NCBI GenBank assembly: GCA_027021325.1
Contig: JALUUN010000403.1
Coordinates: 1-8,857, forward strand
Length of the DNA: 8,857 bases
Reading direction: 5' to 3'
From: Planctomycetota bacterium
GTDB taxonomy: Bacteria; Planctomycetota; UBA1135
The translations under genes were made by a program, and so were the position numbers. Positions 6,593 through 8,857 of this stretch are shown here, piece after piece. The notes beneath the pieces were generated by a model, which was given only the letters and a program-made list of their open reading frames with translations, ran no database searches and had not been told where the DNA came from. Position 1 is the stretch's first letter, and each line of letters starts with the position of its first letter.

Positions 6593-7900
6593 ATGCGCCT
6601 CCTCCTCGTCGGCAACCTCTATCCTCCGCACTTCCTCGGCGGCTACGAGATCCTCTGCCGCAACGTCGCCCTGGAACTGCGCGCGCGCGGCCACGAGGTC
6701 GAGGTCCTGACCTCGGACTGGGGCGTCGGACGGCCGCGTTCCGAGGAGGAGGACCGGATTCCCGTGCACCGCCGCTTGCACCTGGAAGAGGACTTTCACC
6801 GGCCCTTCCGCATGGACCGGCGCCGCCGCCGGGCGGTGGCGCGCTTCAATCGCCGCGAAACCCTGCGCTGGATCCAGCGCACGAAGCCCGACCTCGTCTT
6901 CCTCTGGAGCCAGCTGCGTCTGACAGCCGGGCCGCTGCGCGCGGCCGCCGATTCCGGCCTGCCGGCCGCCTGGAGCCTGAACGATCCCCACGCTGCCGGC
7001 CTGCTCGCGGCGCCGCCGCGCCCCCAGCCGCGGGGCCTGCTCCGCTTCCTGGCGGACCGGACCTGGGACCGCTCCGCGGCCCTGCCGCCCTCAAGGCTGC
7101 CGCGCTGCACGGTAATCAGCGCCAGCCTGCGCGACGAGCTGGTGAGCGCCGGCCTGCCCTTCGGGAAGGCCCGGGTGATCTACCAGGGGATCCCCCTGGA
7201 GCAGTTCCCCCTGAAGACCAAGCCGGGCTCCATCCACATGCCCCTGCGCGTCCTCTACACCGGCCAGCTCCATCCCTGGAAGGGGGTTCACACCCTCCTG
7301 GAAGCCGTGCGCCTCGCCGGCGCCCGTCTCGGCCCCGGCGCTCTGGAGGTCACCCTCGCCGGCGCCGGCGAGGAAGCCTACCTGCGGCGTCTGGAACGCC
7401 TCGCCGAGGGGCCGGCCCGGGTGCGTTTCCTCGGCCGCGTGGCTCCCGACCGGGTCAGCGCCCTGTACCGCGAGCACGACCTCTTCGTCTTCCCCTCCAC
7501 CTGGCGCGAGCCCTTCGGCCTGACCCATCTGGAAGCCATGGCCAGCGGCACGCCGGTCCTGTCCACGACCGGAGGCGGACCCGGCGAGTTCCTGGTGGAC
7601 GGCGAGAACGCCCTGACCTTCCCGGCCGAGAGCCCGGTGCCCCTGGCCTCGGCCCTCCTCCAGCTCCACCGCGACGCCGACACCCGTGTCGAGCTGGCCC
7701 GGAACGCCCGCCGGCTCGTCGAGGAGCGCTTCACCCTGGAACGCTATCTCGACGAGCTCGAGGACTTTCTGCACGAGACCCTGCACCATGCGACCTCTCA
7801 AGATCATCGGGATCCCGCGCCGCTTCGTCCGGCACGACTGGGGCGGGACGGAGACCGTCGTGCTCGAGACCGGCAAGCGCCTGCGCCGGCTCGGGCATGA
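6593..7900 (+). CDS. GT4-family (GT-B fold) glycosyltransferase with unusual C-terminal tail
   Basis: A 435-residue retaining glycosyltransferase of the GT4 type, expected to move a sugar from a nucleotide-sugar donor to the growing lipid-linked glycan at the cytoplasmic face. The N-terminal Rossmann domain opens with MRLLLVGNLYPPHFLGGYE, including the acceptor-side Gly16-Gly17 loop. The domain boundary reads VIYQGIPLEQF. The donor-binding domain shows YTGQLHPWKG with Lys230, FLGRVAPDRVSALY, and the E-x7-E motif in REPFGLTHLEA (Glu306 and Glu314), followed by MASGTPVLSTTGGG and EFLVDGENALTF. It starts 1 base after the co-polymerase stop and has no Shine-Dalgarno, so coupling is likely. The family-like part ends near FLHETLHHA. 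Residues 400-435 are Arg/Pro/Ala-rich and are simply the out-of-frame reading of the next gene's start, so they are probably not a functional domain. Donor and acceptor sugars cannot be told from sequence. Confidence 0.9.
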   Translation: MRLLLVGNLYPPHFLGGYEILCRNVALELRARGHEVEVLTSDWGVGRPRSEEEDRIPVHRRLHLEEDFHRPFRMDRRRRRAVARFNRRETLRWIQRTKPDLVFLWSQLRLTAGPLRAAADSGLPAAWSLNDPHAAGLLAAPPRPQPRGLLRFLADRTWDRSAALPPSRLPRCTVISASLRDELVSAGLPFGKARVIYQGIPLEQFPLKTKPGSIHMPLRVLYTGQLHPWKGVHTLLEAVRLAGARLGPGALEVTLAGAGEEAYLRRLERLAEGPARVRFLGRVAPDRVSALYREHDLFVFPSTWREPFGLTHLEAMASGTPVLSTTGGGPGEFLVDGENALTFPAESPVPLASALLQLHRDADTRVELARNARRLVEERFTLERYLDELEDFLHETLHHATSQDHRDPAPLRPARLGRDGDRRARDRQAPAPARA

Positions 7901-8857
7901 CTTCCGCATCTTCACCGCCTCGGTCTTCTCGAAGACCCCCTTCGAGGAGATCGACGGGGTTCCGGTGCACCGCTTCTCCTACGGCTATCCGGTCCTCGGC
8001 CTGAACCAGGAGGGGCGCCAGCACCTCGACAAGAAGGGCGGCAACCTCTTCTCCCTGGCGCTGATGCGCGCCCTGCACCGGGAGCCGGATCTCGACATCA
8101 TCCATCTCCACACCCTCAAGCGCCTCGGCGGCATCGGCCGCCGCGAGGCCCGGCGCCGCGGCATCCCCTACATCGTGACCCTGCATGGCGGGGTCCTGGA
8201 CGTGCCCGCCGCCGAGGCGGCGGAGATGGTCTCGCCCCTCAAGGGCACCCTGGAATGGGGCAAGGTCCTCGGGCTCTGGCTCGGCAGCAACCGGGTCCTG
8301 GACGACGCCGCCGCCATCCTCTGCGTCGGCCGCCGCGAGCAGAAGGCCATGCTGGAGCGCTACCCCGGCAAGCGCGTGGTCCTCCTGCCCAACGGCGTGG
8401 ACAGCGCACGCTTCGCCGAGGGCGACGGGCCGGCCTTCCGCCGCCGTCACGGCATCCCCGCGGAGCGCCGACTGCTCCTGGTCATGGGCCGCATCGATCC
8501 GCAGAAGAACCAGGAGCTGGCCCTCGGCCTTCTGGAGCGCCTGCGCTCGGGCTCCGGGCCCGAGGACGTCCACCTGGTCCTGGCCGGCCACGTCACGAAC
8601 CCGCCCTACCGCGAGCGCCTGGAGAAGCGGATCCGGGAGAGCGGGCTCGCGGACCGGGTGCACTTGATCCCGGGCCTCGATCCGCACGGTCAGGAACTAG
8701 TGGACGCCTACCACGCTTGCGATCTGTTCCTGCTCCCGAGCCGACACGAGCCCTTCGGAATCGTGGTCCTGGAGGCCTGGGCCGCAGGCCGGCCGGTGGT
8801 CGCCGCCGAGGTCGGGGGCATCCCCTCCTTCGTGCGTGACGGCCACGACGGACTGCT
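7788..8857 (+). CDS. GT4-family glycosyltransferase, 3' end outside window
   Basis: The frame starting at ATG 7788 stays open to the window edge, giving 356 complete codons of a gene cut by the boundary. It is a second GT-B, GT4-type glycosyltransferase. The N-terminus MRPLKIIGIPRRFVRHDWGG leads into GGTETVVLETGKRLRRLGHD, with the GGTE acceptor-side motif at 19-22. Further along are IIHLHTLKRLGG, TLHGGVLD, VVLLPNGVDSARF at the domain boundary, MGRIDPQKNQELA with Lys240, and the E-x7-E motif in HEPFGIVVLEAWAAGRPVV (Glu321 and Glu329), followed by EVGGIPSFVRDG. Only the last C-terminal helices are missing. The start lies inside the previous gene. Moving to the next in-frame start, GTG 7860, would delete the GGTE motif, so 7788 is preferred. 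Shine-Dalgarno signal is weak, which again suggests coupled translation. It has the more typical N-terminal motif of the two GT4 proteins and probably adds a different sugar or linkage of the same repeat unit. Confidence 0.88.
   Translation, partial: MRPLKIIGIPRRFVRHDWGGTETVVLETGKRLRRLGHDFRIFTASVFSKTPFEEIDGVPVHRFSYGYPVLGLNQEGRQHLDKKGGNLFSLALMRALHREPDLDIIHLHTLKRLGGIGRREARRRGIPYIVTLHGGVLDVPAAEAAEMVSPLKGTLEWGKVLGLWLGSNRVLDDAAAILCVGRREQKAMLERYPGKRVVLLPNGVDSARFAEGDGPAFRRRHGIPAERRLLLVMGRIDPQKNQELALGLLERLRSGSGPEDVHLVLAGHVTNPPYRERLEKRIRESGLADRVHLIPGLDPHGQELVDAYHACDLFLLPSRHEPFGIVVLEAWAAGRPVVAAEVGGIPSFVRDGHDGL

Noticed and set aside
4354..6615. A 753-codon open frame on the minus strand opposite the co-polymerase
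   Set aside because: Same cause: it mirrors codon bias of a well-supported gene and has repetitive His/Gln/Asp/Leu composition with no motif.
2820..8600. Frequent TCCTGG/GGTCCTGG words across the window, considered as a chromosome-organisation or recombination motif
   Set aside because: They fall in frame with Val-Leu and Leu-Val pairs written with the preferred codons GTC and CTG, so codon use explains them. A strand-bias count over a whole genome would be needed to claim more.

Overview
The window is a compact stretch of one GC-rich bacterial gene cluster for a surface or exported polysaccharide. Every supported gene lies on the + strand. The strong preference for C or G at third codon positions, the two GTG starts and the scarcity of Shine-Dalgarno sites fit a high-GC bacterium. 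A Wzx/Wzy/Wzz-type set suggests a cell with a periplasm and probably an outer membrane. A poorly cultured diderm phylum or a Myxococcota-like lineage would be reasonable guesses, but nothing here fixes the taxon.

Layout: (1) bases 2-298, the C-terminal end of an unrecognised protein. (2) 316-1251, an APH-fold (aminoglycoside phosphotransferase-like) small-molecule kinase with a GTG start and the only well-placed Shine-Dalgarno in the window. (3) 1264-2721, a multi-pass O-antigen polymerase/ligase-family protein (Wzy/WaaL superfamily). (4) 2718-4277, a Wzx-like lipid-linked oligosaccharide flippase that overlaps the polymerase by ATGA. (5) A 100-base gap, then 4378-6591, a Wzz/Wzc-like polysaccharide co-polymerase with a cytoplasmic BY-kinase-like domain. 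(6) 6593-7900, a family-4 glycosyltransferase (GT4). (7) 7788-8857, a second GT4 that runs off the window edge and overlaps the first by 113 bases.

Proposed joint role (inference from families and order): the two glycosyltransferases add sugars to a lipid-linked repeat unit on the cytoplasmic face, the flippase turns it to the periplasmic face, the polymerase/ligase joins units or transfers the chain, and the co-polymerase sets chain length. The APH-like kinase may phosphorylate a sugar, a lipid-linked intermediate or an alcohol substituent. No initiating phosphoglycosyltransferase and no outer-membrane exporter lie in the window; they would have to be encoded outside it.

The most unusual gene is the co-polymerase. 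Its nucleotide-binding domain has lost the Walker A lysine, the second Walker A' aspartate, the usual E-x2-R-x2-R oligomerisation motif and the C-terminal tyrosine cluster, so it looks like a pseudokinase. Its periplasmic coiled coil carries a segment that lines up by eye with the hairpin tip of AcrA/HlyD-type membrane fusion proteins. Together these suggest a chain-length regulator not controlled by the usual tyrosine autophosphorylation cycle, and perhaps one that docks directly onto an outer-membrane channel. No RNA gene, CRISPR array, insertion sequence or clear terminator was seen.
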